This document shows positions 8,792 to 18,900 of a stretch of 35,311 bases of DNA, one piece after another (position 1 is the stretch's first letter; each line of letters starts with the position of its first letter). This DNA is from JAAYBG01 sp964411675 (GTDB lineage Bacteria > Bacillota_I > Bacilli_A > ML615J-28 > CAG-698): contig CAYPLR010000017.1 in assembly GCA_964411675.1 (NCBI GenBank), positions 1 through 35,311 on the forward strand. The letters are read 5' to 3'. The notes under the pieces are model-generated. The model was not told the origin of the DNA. It worked only from the letters and a program-made list of their open reading frames with translations, and did no database searches. The position numbers and the translations under genes are program-made.

Positions 8792-11061
8792 ATTATCGTT
8801 TCTTGGAAGTGTCCATATGTCACTTCTTTCATTTCCTCACTATTGATATTTTGGTTTTGTAAAACAGCAAAATACATATTCAATATCGTTTCTACCTCTT
8901 CCTCGGTTTCTAATGAAAAATCCAATAGTAAATTTTTAACACCTGCATTGATAATTTCATTGATATAAGGAAGTAGGTGTAATCTCTTCACATTTAAAAC
9001 GATTAAATTACATTCTTCATCTCGAATTAAAGGAAAATCATAACCCAATCGATCTGTTAAGTAATATTGTTTTTTTAAACATTCCCCACAATTCTTCTTT
9101 TCTTTCATCAAAGCCTTATTAATGGGACAATAAGACATTGTCATTAATTCATAACGACCATAGACCATCATTTCTAGGGAAGGATAACTTTTATAATGAT
9201 GAAAGTAGCCTTGAATCAAATCTTTAATTTGATTAAAAGATAATTCAACACTTAAGCCTACTGTCTCTGCTCCTAATTTCTCCATCTGCCTTACCGAAAA
9301 AGAGTTAGTGACATTGGTATAAACGGAATTGATATTTCCTTGTAATAATGAGTAGTCGGTCGTGATTACTTTTTCTTCCACTCTTTTTTGATTATTACGA
9401 GGAAGAACATAAAAAACATTGGCGTTTTCTTGATATTTATGATACAAATGTTCGTCCGTAATATAAATAGCTTTGACTGGAAATGAAATCACCTTTTTGT
9501 ATTGTGCTTCTGTGCGAACTCTTACCTTGATTCCGGCGGTTTCTACTTGATGATTGACGATTTCTTCTATCAGTAACCTACCTTTACGATTAGGATATTT
9601 GATGCTACGCATGGTTTCTAAGGTAGTTAGAGCATCTCGGCGTAATTGGTTGATGCTTTTAACAGGCAAAAAGAAATTATCCCGTACTTGTAGTTCTTTA
9701 AACCGGAAAATAGTATTGGCTGTTTTTCCCAGTTGCTCTTTGATTTTTTCTGTTTGATTACTATTAGCTAGTTCTGGTTTTTCTAAACAACTCTGGACAG
9801 CGGTATGAATTCCATCCGTTACTGAAAAAAACACTTGGTTATTTTCAAGATAACATACCCCTTCAATTTCCACTTGATAGGGATCATTTTTATAAGTATC
9901 TGCTAATTCATTGATTTGTTTACTATCCGTTGTTAGATATATTTTTGCTTCTTCTAGACCTGTCATATGGGTTTTGATGGTTACAATATCATTTATTTTT
10001 GCTTCTTTCACCAATTGATTTGCCACATACATTTGATTGATGGTAACTGCATCGGTTACTTTTCCGACTAAGCGAATGGAATCCCCATACCTTAGCGATG
10101 ATAGTAGTTTGATATTTACTTTATCTTGATATGTTGAAACGACTTTTCCAATAGTTAAACCCACATGATTTTGTTGATCAATATTAGAAAAATTCTTATT
10201 TTCTTCTTTAAATAGAAAACCTTTTGTCCAATCGCGATTAAAGATCGTTCGTAAACGGCGGTCTTCTTGGTCGATATTGAAGGCTTCATGATTGACAGCT
10301 TTTCGGTAACTCTTTACAACTTGGGCAACATATTCCGGGCGTTTCATTCTTCCTTCTATTTTAAAACTAGTAATCCCTATTGCTTGTAATTCTTTTATTC
10401 TATCGATTGTACATAGATCTTTTGGACTCAACCAATATTTTTCTTTCCCATCTAATTGATAAGGAAGACGACAGGGCTGAGCACATTGACCTCGATTTCC
10501 GCTTCGTTTCCCGATAAAGGAACTAAAGTAGCAATTTCCTGAATAAGAAACACAAAGAGCTCCGTGAATGAAGACTTCTAATTCAATGTTGACCTTTTCT
10601 TTGATTTCTTTGATTTGATCGATATTCATTTCACGAGGTAATACAATCCGCTTAAATCCTAATTCTTGAATTTTTTTTGCCATTGGCAAGTTGTGAATGT
10701 TCATCTGAGTAGAAGCATGGAGTGCTAAATCTGGATATTTTTCCCGAATCACCATTGCTAATCCCAAATCTTGAATGATAATGGCATCTACATCGCTATG
10801 ATATAACTCCTCAACAAACCCTAGTGCATTAGTAAACTCATTTTCAAAAATTATCGTATTAACTGTCACATAAACTTTTTTATCTCGAACATGAGCATAT
10901 TTTATCAGTTCTTTGATTTCTGGTAATGTAAAATTAGTAGCATTGGCACGTGCTCCAAATGCTTTTCCTCCCAAATAGACAGCATCTGCACCTGCTGCCA
11001 TGGCTGCATAAAAAGCATCAAGAGAACCTACGGGTGCTAATATTTCTGTTTTATTTATCAT
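8788..11061 (-). CDS. rlhA: U32 family protein, RlhA-like (23S rRNA hydroxylation type)
   Basis: 757 aa. The N-terminal U32 TIM barrel opens with ILAPVGSLDAFYAAMAAGAD and has HGALCVSYSGNCYFS followed by GNRGQCAQPCR. Cys170, Cys177, Cys193 and Cys197 match the conserved cysteine cluster of the U32 tRNA/rRNA hydroxylation proteins. The long middle and C-terminal part fits the extended (DUF3656-containing) members such as E. coli RlhA, which is needed for 5-hydroxylation of a 23S rRNA cytidine and depends on prephenate. The GNRGQCAQPCR form is closer to RlhA than to the tRNA protein TrhP. Later cysteines (CPINKAL..NCGEC, about residue 660) add a further likely metal site. It overlaps the TIM-barrel gene before it by 11 nt and the acyltransferase after it by 4 nt. 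The exact RNA target here is inferred; older annotation would say collagenase-like peptidase. Confidence 0.8.
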   Translation of the reverse strand: MINKTEILAPVGSLDAFYAAMAAGADAVYLGGKAFGARANATNFTLPEIKELIKYAHVRDKKVYVTVNTIIFENEFTNALGFVEELYHSDVDAIIIQDLGLAMVIREKYPDLALHASTQMNIHNLPMAKKIQELGFKRIVLPREMNIDQIKEIKEKVNIELEVFIHGALCVSYSGNCYFSSFIGKRSGNRGQCAQPCRLPYQLDGKEKYWLSPKDLCTIDRIKELQAIGITSFKIEGRMKRPEYVAQVVKSYRKAVNHEAFNIDQEDRRLRTIFNRDWTKGFLFKEENKNFSNIDQQNHVGLTIGKVVSTYQDKVNIKLLSSLRYGDSIRLVGKVTDAVTINQMYVANQLVKEAKINDIVTIKTHMTGLEEAKIYLTTDSKQINELADTYKNDPYQVEIEGVCYLENNQVFFSVTDGIHTAVQSCLEKPELANSNQTEKIKEQLGKTANTIFRFKELQVRDNFFLPVKSINQLRRDALTTLETMRSIKYPNRKGRLLIEEIVNHQVETAGIKVRVRTEAQYKKVISFPVKAIYITDEHLYHKYQENANVFYVLPRNNQKRVEEKVITTDYSLLQGNINSVYTNVTNSFSVRQMEKLGAETVGLSVELSFNQIKDLIQGYFHHYKSYPSLEMMVYGRYELMTMSYCPINKALMKEKKNCGECLKKQYYLTDRLGYDFPLIRDEECNLIVLNVKRLHLLPYINEIINAGVKNLLLDFSLETEEEVETILNMYFAVLQNQNINSEEMKEVTYGHFQETII

Positions 11062-11827
11062 AGTACTCCGCTAATCGATCTACCGCTTGTTTGGCTGCTT
11101 TTAAAAATTCTCGTTCATCAAGACCTTCTGTGTTTTTTAGAACGATCTCTAATGTCAGTGGCCCTGGGTAATGATTGTCTTTTAATTCTTGCATTAATTT
11201 TTCCCAATTGATATTTCCTTGAAATGGAGTTAGATGTTGATCACTAGTACCTTGATTATCATGAAGGTGAACACAGATTAATTTGTTTGCATATTTATGC
11301 CAAGGGAAATGCTCAATATCTTGAGAAAAACAATTAGCATGACCCGCATCAAAACAAAAACGTAACCAAGGACTATGAATATTGTTGAAAAAGTAGTCGA
11401 TGTATTCATGCTTACGGATATTTTCTAATGCAATATGTACTTGCTTCTCACTAGCTAGAGTCACTAATTCTTGCATCCTTATTAAACCTATTGATGAGAT
11501 ACTAGGAGGAAAAAGTCCACGAATGGTGTGAACAATTACAGTATTAATATTTAGTTTACTAGCTGTTAAGATTCCTTCCTTGATTTGATTATAATAGGTC
11601 TTTCCATCTTCGGTATCTTCCCATAAAGAATTAGCAAGGGTAAATGGTAAATGAATGGTTTCTATTGCTAGCCCTTCTTCACGAACAATCTGCGCAATCG
11701 CTTCTAGCTCCTCTTTATTTTCTTTCCATTCTAAAAAAACACCATCAAAACCGATTTCTTTGATTAATCGAGCACGGTTTTGAACATCTGAATGAAAGCC
11801 ATATTCAAAAAATATATTTTTCTTCAT
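11051..11827 (-). CDS. Sugar phosphate isomerase/epimerase-like TIM barrel (AP endonuclease 2 fold)
   Basis: 258 aa, normal for the family. The expected metal and active-site stations of the xylose-isomerase-like barrel can be read: LEN (about 140), CFDAGHAN (about 173), VHLHDN (about 205) and LEIV (about 240). The substrate is unknown. The start ATG follows AAAGGAGAAAAGT and lies just past the terminator of the DegV gene, so this is the first gene of the five-gene operon that runs to 4543. A possible weak promoter (TTGTGG/TACAAT) overlaps that terminator hairpin. A second gene of the same family is at 12781-13596, but the two differ throughout and are not recent duplicates. Confidence 0.82.
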   Translation of the reverse strand: MKKNIFFEYGFHSDVQNRARLIKEIGFDGVFLEWKENKEELEAIAQIVREEGLAIETIHLPFTLANSLWEDTEDGKTYYNQIKEGILTASKLNINTVIVHTIRGLFPPSISSIGLIRMQELVTLASEKQVHIALENIRKHEYIDYFFNNIHSPWLRFCFDAGHANCFSQDIEHFPWHKYANKLICVHLHDNQGTSDQHLTPFQGNINWEKLMQELKDNHYPGPLTLEIVLKNTEGLDEREFLKAAKQAVDRLAEYYDK

Positions 11828-11846
11828 ACTTTTCTCCTTTTAGAAC

Positions 11847-11878
11847 AAAAAGCGCAGGGTATTGTATTGCGCTTTTTT
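11847..11878 (-). terminator. Intrinsic terminator of the metallophosphoesterase-TIM-DegV operon
   Basis: Minus strand AAAAAGCGCA and TGCGCTTTTT pair around an 11-nt loop, with the U-run inside the 3' arm. It lies 24 nt after the DegV stop codon and 20 nt before the next gene. Confidence 0.85.
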
Positions 11879-11901
11879 AGATCGCCACAATGGGTTGCAG
11901 C

Positions 11902-12753
11902 CTATTTATTTATAATATATAATATACCAATGGTTTTTGGCCCACAATGAGTAGAAATAACTCCTCCTGCAAAGGTTTCATAAATATTGGTAAAGTGATT
12001 TGTCTTTTTTAATTCTTCTTTCAGATATTTGGCAGCAACGTTGCTTAAAGAATGAGTTACCATCACAAACTCAGGATCAATATTCTCTAAATCATGGTGA
12101 ATATAATCTAAAATAACATTTAAAGCGCGACTGAATTTTCCCATTGGTTTCTTTGCAACATGCATTGCTCCATCTTCTACTCGAATAATTGGTTTTATCT
12201 TCAACAGAGTTCCAAATATTTTTGCTGTTCCACTACAGCGACCCCCTTTATGAAGATATTCAAGGGTATCAATGGCAAATTGGGTTTTGATTCGTGGAAT
12301 GATTTCCTCGATTTTTTCTTTAATTTCAGCTCCATCAAAACCTTGATCACGAAATTTTGCTGTTTTCAATAAAAGTAAACCAATTCCACTCGATAAATTT
12401 TTGGAATCAACAATAAAAACTTTGCCTTCAGGGAATTCTTGACTAGCAAGCATGGCATTATTGTAAGTCCCTGAAAAACCACTACCAATTCCCATATAGA
12501 TAACTTGTTCATAATCTTGTAATACACTCTTAAATTTTTCTTCGAATATGGCTGGTGGGATTGCTGAAGAACGTGGCAATTCGCCAAATTCTTTTACTTT
12601 CTCATACATTTCCTCGGTAGTGATATCAATTCCATCGGAATAAGTTATACCACCAATGGTAACATATAGGGGTAATACTTCGATTTCATTCTTTTCATAT
12701 AATTCTTTTGTTAGATCAGCAGTACAATCTGCTAATATACAAATTTTTTTCAT
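11902..12753 (-). CDS. DegV family fatty-acid-binding protein
   Basis: 283 aa from ATG at 12753. The start was chosen over an in-frame ATG 12 nt upstream because GGAG (12763-12760) sits 6 nt before it. DegV hallmarks: CILADCTADLT near the N-terminus, YSDG, LPRSSAIPP, GSGFSGTYN, and the DTLEYLHKGGR(C)SG motif in the second domain. DegV/FakB proteins bind a fatty acid and can present it to the kinase FakA; no fakA is seen in the window. It is the last gene of a three-gene operon, 27 nt after a TIM-barrel gene, and is followed by a clear terminator. Confidence 0.92.
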   Translation of the reverse strand: MKKICILADCTADLTKELYEKNEIEVLPLYVTIGGITYSDGIDITTEEMYEKVKEFGELPRSSAIPPAIFEEKFKSVLQDYEQVIYMGIGSGFSGTYNNAMLASQEFPEGKVFIVDSKNLSSGIGLLLLKTAKFRDQGFDGAEIKEKIEEIIPRIKTQFAIDTLEYLHKGGRCSGTAKIFGTLLKIKPIIRVEDGAMHVAKKPMGKFSRALNVILDYIHHDLENIDPEFVMVTHSLSNVAAKYLKEELKKTNHFTNIYETFAGGVISTHCGPKTIGILYIINK

Positions 12754-12780
12754 ATCTAGCTCCATATCCTATCAATTTTT

Positions 12781-13596
12781 TTAATGGCTTTTTTCGTTTG
12801 TTTTCTTTTCTTGATATGAATCCATATCCATAGCAAATCCTAATACTTCTTCTGGTTTGTGAAAGATAATTTCTAAACAATGAAGTTCATGATAATTAAT
12901 TCTATGTAATTCACGAAATACTTCTTTAAAATCGATATTCCCTAAACCCATTCGTTTATGTTGGTCACCACTTTGATCATTATCGCTAAAATGCATATGA
13001 TGTAGGTAGCTTCCTAAAAGTTGAATATAAGCAGGGTTTTCATAACGACTCACATGAGCATGACCTGTATCTAAGATAAACTTCAAATTCTTTCGGGCTG
13101 TTCTTGTGATAATGGTCAATATTTCTTCAGGACTAAAGCCTAATTCCGCGCTGCCAGGCATATTCTCAATCATCACAGCCATTTGGTATTTTTGGGCATA
13201 ATCACACAATTCCTGTAAAATGGGAACAATATGATCAACATAAAAACTTCTTTCTTTTTTTTCATCAACATAACCCAAATGTAGGGTTAATTTTTTTGTT
13301 TGGAATTGACTGGTATAAGTAATTCCATCTTTTAAAATCTTGATTGTTTCTTGAAAATGTTCTAAATTACATAAATCATTCTCGCGCCCATAGGGTAAGT
13401 GCATGACTACTTCAATATGGGGATATTTATGGTGTAGTTTTTCAACATTCTCTCGATACTTTTCTTGAGCTTCTAAAGATAAAGGATAGGGATAAAAGAT
13501 TTCAATCCCTTGAAAGATGTTAGTAGCTAACATCTGATCAAACTCTAGAAAATCTGCATCCGTCCTAAATGGATTAATGGTAAAACATTTTTTCAT
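12781..13596 (-). CDS. Sugar phosphate isomerase/epimerase-like TIM barrel
   Basis: 271 aa. Active-site stations of the AP-endonuclease-2/xylose-isomerase-like barrel are visible: MIENMPG (about 146), LDTGHAHVS (about 180), MHFSDND (about 206) and LEIIFHK (about 245). Substrate unknown. It starts 1 nt after the metallophosphoesterase stop with no clear ribosome site, which suggests translational coupling. The last dozen residues are charged and probably lie outside the fold. Confidence 0.82.
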   Translation of the reverse strand: MKKCFTINPFRTDADFLEFDQMLATNIFQGIEIFYPYPLSLEAQEKYRENVEKLHHKYPHIEVVMHLPYGRENDLCNLEHFQETIKILKDGITYTSQFQTKKLTLHLGYVDEKKERSFYVDHIVPILQELCDYAQKYQMAVMIENMPGSAELGFSPEEILTIITRTARKNLKFILDTGHAHVSRYENPAYIQLLGSYLHHMHFSDNDQSGDQHKRMGLGNIDFKEVFRELHRINYHELHCLEIIFHKPEEVLGFAMDMDSYQEKKTNEKSH

Positions 13597-13597
13597 A

Positions 13598-15298
13598 TTA
13601 ATTTAGCACAATTGCGATTTCCGTACCATAATTCGTTGGTCCAAACGGATCGACAATTTCCATTTCTTCATGATATCGATTGGTAAAGCGAACGGTTAAT
13701 TCCGTAAAATTACTATCCACATGACTAGCTACACCAGTCATCTTACCATCTAATTGATTTTGAGAATTAAAAATATTTTGATTATCATCGTGTTTAGAGA
13801 TGATGAAGGAAGGAAATTTTACATCGGTAAAGTGCCCTTCATTCGTTGATTTTTTCGTCGTATACAAAGGATTGCTATAAACTAGTGGAGTATTTGGGGT
13901 AAACGTACCTGGAATGATGGGAATCAATTCATGTTCGTGGCCTGCATAATGAACATCAACATCGATTTCATTGAGTAATGCGGTCCAACTCGCTTTGATA
14001 TCCGCAAGAAAACCACTGCTATGGACATAAGGAATTGGAAAATGGTTTAAAGCAATTTTAAACTGAATACCAGATGCTTCATATTCCTCATTTTTATTAA
14101 CAATAATGGCTTCTAGGAATTCTGTTTGCTCATTGCGATAATCTTCAAATCGAGCAAGCCCATAGTATTCCCACCAATCATCAAGATGATCTTCACCGCC
14201 ATCCAAAACAACGCCCCATATTGGACCTAATCGGAAGGTATAATAAAATTTTTCATTCTTACTTCCTACATATCGGTACAATTGATCGGCTAAAGTACCT
14301 TTGGTTTCATGATTTCCCCTAGCGTAAACCACTGGAATTTCTCCTTTTGTGACACCATAAGCAACTCTACCAATTAATTCAATATCTATTTTCTTCTCTA
14401 AAAAAGAAGAAACATCTCCTAAAATAAATAGAACATCTAGTTTTTCTTGTAAGTAACTAGCCACACGAATAGCAGCATCTCTTTTTCCATGAATGTCAGA
14501 GATACTATAATAGTCGAAACCATCACTCGTATCTACAGGACGAAAGTTAAAATCATAGGATTTTTCTTGTCCCTTATAACCACCATAAGGTCCACGCATT
14601 AAAATTTGTTGGATATGAATGGTATATGCTTTTGCTTCATCTAATGCACTCATCGGTAAAGATACTTTATGAACTTTACTTTCACTTTTTTGACTACCTG
14701 CATAGACATCATAATAAGCTTCTTCTCCAACTTCTACCCAAACAGTAGCGTCGGTGGTGGTGGTAAAAGTAATTTGATATTCATCCTCTACTGCATATAC
14801 AGTAGGATATAAATCTAATTTATTAATTCCTAGTCCTAAAGCAAAAGCCATAGAACCAATTATAATAATAGCGATTAAAAAACTTTTTATAATTCGCATT
14901 TGTGCTAATTTACTTGTTGAGTAATAGAAGATTACCCAAACAATTGCCATGATAATCAACGAATAAATAAGGGCATCGATAAATTCTCTAAAAATGAAAT
15001 GTAAATAATCACTCGCTCCGAGCTTGACAATGAAGAATAAACCAACATCAAGTGCTACAGTAATGATTAACATCACAACCATTAAAATTTTTTCCCAACG
15101 GAACCAAGCAAATAGCCAAGTTGCTAAGGCAACAACAACAAAAATAATCAACAACAAATTAGGAATCATTTGATTATTTAATGTTTTTCCAATACCACTC
15201 CAAATACAACGCATTGAAAAGTAAAACAATGCATTCAAGATAGACAATGCACAAGTTATAATGGTAATGATTCGATAAGTTGCAATTCTTTTAAACAT
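13598..15298 (-). CDS. Membrane metallophosphoesterase (calcineurin-like, PAP-type N-domain)
   Basis: 566 aa. Five hydrophobic segments fill residues 7-160. They are followed by a beta-rich segment like the Fn3-type N-domain of purple acid phosphatases (about 175-245). A calcineurin-like phosphoesterase domain then shows SDIHG (about 266), LGD (about 290), GNHE (about 325), NHFPIP (about 420) and GHEHE (about 455), the complete two-metal set. The catalytic domain is probably exposed outside the cell. The natural substrate is unknown. The start ATG follows GGAGGAGCT. It is first in the operon with a TIM barrel and DegV. Confidence 0.88.
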   Translation of the reverse strand: MFKRIATYRIITIITCALSILNALFYFSMRCIWSGIGKTLNNQMIPNLLLIIFVVVALATWLFAWFRWEKILMVVMLIITVALDVGLFFIVKLGASDYLHFIFREFIDALIYSLIIMAIVWVIFYYSTSKLAQMRIIKSFLIAIIIIGSMAFALGLGINKLDLYPTVYAVEDEYQITFTTTTDATVWVEVGEEAYYDVYAGSQKSESKVHKVSLPMSALDEAKAYTIHIQQILMRGPYGGYKGQEKSYDFNFRPVDTSDGFDYYSISDIHGKRDAAIRVASYLQEKLDVLFILGDVSSFLEKKIDIELIGRVAYGVTKGEIPVVYARGNHETKGTLADQLYRYVGSKNEKFYYTFRLGPIWGVVLDGGEDHLDDWWEYYGLARFEDYRNEQTEFLEAIIVNKNEEYEASGIQFKIALNHFPIPYVHSSGFLADIKASWTALLNEIDVDVHYAGHEHELIPIIPGTFTPNTPLVYSNPLYTTKKSTNEGHFTDVKFPSFIISKHDDNQNIFNSQNQLDGKMTGVASHVDSNFTELTVRFTNRYHEEMEIVDPFGPTNYGTEIAIVLN

Positions 15299-15320
15299 AG
15301 CTCCTCCGATTACTAATAAA

Positions 15321-15329
15321 ATTATAACA
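15321..15329 (-). promoter_or_regulatory. Extended -10 promoter of the metallophosphoesterase operon
   Basis: Minus strand TGTTATAAT, an extended -10 element, ends 23 nt before the ATG. The -35 region is only weakly matched (TAGTAA at 17 nt), in keeping with an extended -10 promoter. Confidence 0.65.
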
Positions 15330-15375
15330 CATTTTTTCTTTTTTTACTATAAAAACATATAACTAAATGGCCGGC

Positions 15376-15942
15376 TTATCCTCTTGTTTTAAGAATCGTA
15401 TCGTATAAATTTTTAATAATGATCTCTTTATCATCCTTAATTTGTTTACTACCATATAAACCAAAAATACCATTTAGTAGTCCCATGATGAGATAATCGT
15501 TACTAGTAATTTGTTCTTTTAATTTATTTTCTAAAAAACCTAGTTGAAAGATTTTCATCATTCGTTCAATATAAATCTCCTGGCTCCTGCAAATCAACTC
15601 TTTGGTATCACCGATAATATTGATTGATTTTACTTCGCGATTCACTACCACAACAAAACTTCGGCATTCTTCAATTGCATCCATTAAATACCCTATATGG
15701 TGATAAAAGCTATCTTGAAAGGTGGTTAGTTCTAATTCTAAAAATCCATTGGTATAGTAGTCAACAATTCCTTTGATGGCTTCTTCGATGACCTCTGCTT
15801 TATTTTTGAAATATTCATAAATCGTACTTTTTCCAATATTGGCATCTTGTGCCAAAGAAGCCATTGTCAAGTGATCAATTTGACCAATATTTTTAATATG
15901 ACTAATTGCAACTTCGATGATTCTATCTTTCGTTGCCTTCAT
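15376..15942 (-). CDS. TetR family repressor
   Basis: 188 aa. The N-terminal helix-turn-helix is typical of TetR (LAQDANIGKSTIYEYFKNKAE, about residues 27-47). A diverged helical ligand-binding domain follows. The gene overlaps the 3' end of the RND pump gene by 20 nt, so it is translated from the pump transcript. The pump promoter carries a perfect inverted repeat at 19435-19450, the likely operator, giving repression of both pump and repressor until an inducer binds. The inducer is unknown. No hairpin terminator is obvious after the stop. Confidence 0.92.
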   Translation of the reverse strand: MKATKDRIIEVAISHIKNIGQIDHLTMASLAQDANIGKSTIYEYFKNKAEVIEEAIKGIVDYYTNGFLELELTTFQDSFYHHIGYLMDAIEECRSFVVVVNREVKSINIIGDTKELICRSQEIYIERMMKIFQLGFLENKLKEQITSNDYLIMGLLNGIFGLYGSKQIKDDKEIIIKNLYDTILKTRG

Positions 15943-18900
15943 TTTCCAATAATTCCTTTTTTAATTTCTTGTTGTTCGATAATCCAAAAATGGTTGGAAC
16001 CACAATTAAAGTTAGTAAGGTTGCGTAGGTTAAGCCACCAACAACAGCAATCGCTAGTGGTTGCATAATTTCTGCTCCCTGACCAAAACCAATAGCAAGT
16101 GGTAAAACACCAAAAATTGTTGTAATTGAAGTCATAAATATAGGTCTAATTCTTGTTTTACTAGCAGTGATAATCGCTTCTTTGATTGATTTCCCTTCAT
16201 CGATTAAAGTATTGATATAATCAATCAACACAATTCCATTATTAACAACGATACCCACTAACATAACAAGGCCGATGATAGCAACAATGCTTAGTTCAAT
16301 ACCGGCAAGATAACAAGCAAGAAAACCACCTGTGAATGATAACGGAATAACACTTAAAACAATGAGTGGCGATTTTAAAGATTGAAATTGAATAGCCATA
16401 ATCATATAGACTAGTAAAATACCAACTAAACAAGCATAAATTAAATCTTCTACTGCTAACATCGTTGTTTCATTCTCACCACTAAAAGTGACTTTGATTC
16501 CATTATATTGCTTTAAAAATTCTTCTGTTTCAATATATTCATTCACTTTATCAGCTACTTCACTCGCGACAGTTGTTTTATTAACACCCTCACTATATTT
16601 TGCTGTAACACTAATCACACGATTTTTTCCGTCTGTTGTGATTGTTGAAAATCCATCTTCTTGAATAATGGTAGTAGGATTTGTTTCTGATTCTGAATAA
16701 ACATGTCCTTTGATTGCTGATGTTAACATTTCGTACCCTTCATGAGGAGTATAGATCACAATCGTCATTGGTGTCTCTCCAGGTATCGTGATAACATTTT
16801 TATTTGCTTCTTGGAAGGTGTAAACTCCTTCTTCCATTTTATATTCTAACATCGGATTTACATAAATAAATCCTTGTGGATTGTCAGGATTAAAAACTCC
16901 TGGCAAAGCAATTGTTTCTGTTGCTAGGAAAGGATTAATAGCATAAGGGTAAATTTCTTCCTTTTCAAAAGCTTCATTGAGAGCAGTAAGTATCCCTTCA
17001 TCAAATAAAGCTATCATTCCTAAGAACATTTGATAATCGATTCCTGTTGCCCCAACAATTCCTGTTGCTTCAGCAGTCATTTCATACTCAACCCCATCAA
17101 CGATATAATATACACCCGTACTACTATTCACAATCGAACTGATTCCTAGGGAAGTATAAAATAGGTTTATGCTATCTTTTACATCCTGTGAGGTAATTCC
17201 TTGTTTTAGAGCCAATGACGGATCAACAATAACTCGTAGTTGTGGCTCTCCAACAGAAATACCATCATCAATTTTCTCAATTCCTTCAACATCGTGAATG
17301 ATTGTTGAGATATGACTTGCGATTTTTTTCATGTCTTGTAGGTTTTGTCCTTTGATATCAATCACAATCCCTTGTGAACCAAAAGCCATATTAATAGATG
17401 AAGCTTCGCTTACTTCTATTTCTAATACTTCAATATCAATCGTTTCTTCATTATTTACCACTTGATAATTAAAATTTGTAAAGATGTCTCTAACCTTGAC
17501 AAGATTTTCAGTTGTTGAAAAAATGCGATCATCTTTCAAAGAAATCTCATAAGTAACTGAAGACCCAGCTTCACCAAAGCCTCCCATCATCGAAGATAAT
17601 ATTCCAGAGGAACCTATTTGCGTAGAAACGATATCGAGATCATCAATTTCTTCCATGATTTGTGTAGTTGTTGCATCAGCTATTTTACTTATGTTTGCAA
17701 ACTCTGTTTTTTTATCCACCGTTAAAGTAACACTAATGCTACCTTCATCGGTTTTAGGCATTAGTGTAAAACCCCTAGAATAAGCCAATAGCCCACTGCC
17801 AACAAATAAAGCAAGCACTAAAATAATGGTCAATCCTTTATGTTTTAAAGTATAATCTAATGTTTTTTCATAAACATGAAATACTTTTTTCCCAAATTTT
17901 CCTTGATTATATTCTTTCTTTTCTTTCAATAAGTGACTACTTGCTGTTGGTACAACGGTAATCGCTACGAGTAAACTAGCCACCAACGAATAAATGACTG
18001 TTAACGACATACTACGAAAGACATCGGCAATCATTCCTTCCATAAAGAACATCGGTACAAAGACAGCTACTGTAGTTAGTGTTGAGGAAGTAATGGCTGC
18101 TGCCACCTGTTTGGTTCCATAGATAGCTGCTTCTTTTTTCGATGATCCTTCACTTAGCATTCGGTAAATATTTTCAATAACAACGATCGAGTTGTCAACT
18201 AACATTCCTACTCCTAATGCTAAGCCACCCATACTAATGACATTTAAAGTAACTCCTGTAAAATACATTAAAGCAAAGGTACCTACAATACTTACTGGCA
18301 TCGATACGGCAACTATTCCCGTTGCTTTTAAATCTCGTAAGAAAATAAGTAATACAATGACAGCAAGAATCGCGCCTAGCAAAATATTTTCAACAATCGT
18401 TGAAATGGCAAGATTAATGTATTTCCCTTGATCAAGAATGCTCTGATAAGTAACAGGATATGTTTCTTCATTTTCAACAATTTCTTCAAGAGTTGTATTA
18501 ATTGCTTTTACAACTTCTGTAATACCATATTCTGATTGTTTTTGAATCGAAATAATAACTCCTAGTTTACCATTGATTTTACTATAGGAAGCCTCATCGT
18601 TGTTTACTAGTTGTATTTGGGCAAGTTCCTCTAAAACATATATTTTATCGTTAACATCGTCATAAAAAATAGGAACTTCTTTTAGATTAGCCAATCCTTC
18701 TACTTTATTTCCAATATATAACATTTGAATTCCATCTGTATCAAGACTAAAGCCGACTAACCCTTCAATATTACTACGATTGATTTTATCTAAAACTTGT
18801 TCATTGGATAACGATAGCTCTTTTAATGCTGTGTCATTTAACGTGATTTTTAGAACAGTATCGGCTGTTCCACTGATAGAAACATCAGCGACTCCTTCTG

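Noticed and set aside
8788..11061. Secreted collagenase or peptidase
   Set aside because: There is no signal peptide, and the cysteine cluster matches the RNA-hydroxylation U32 proteins; the peptidase label is historical.
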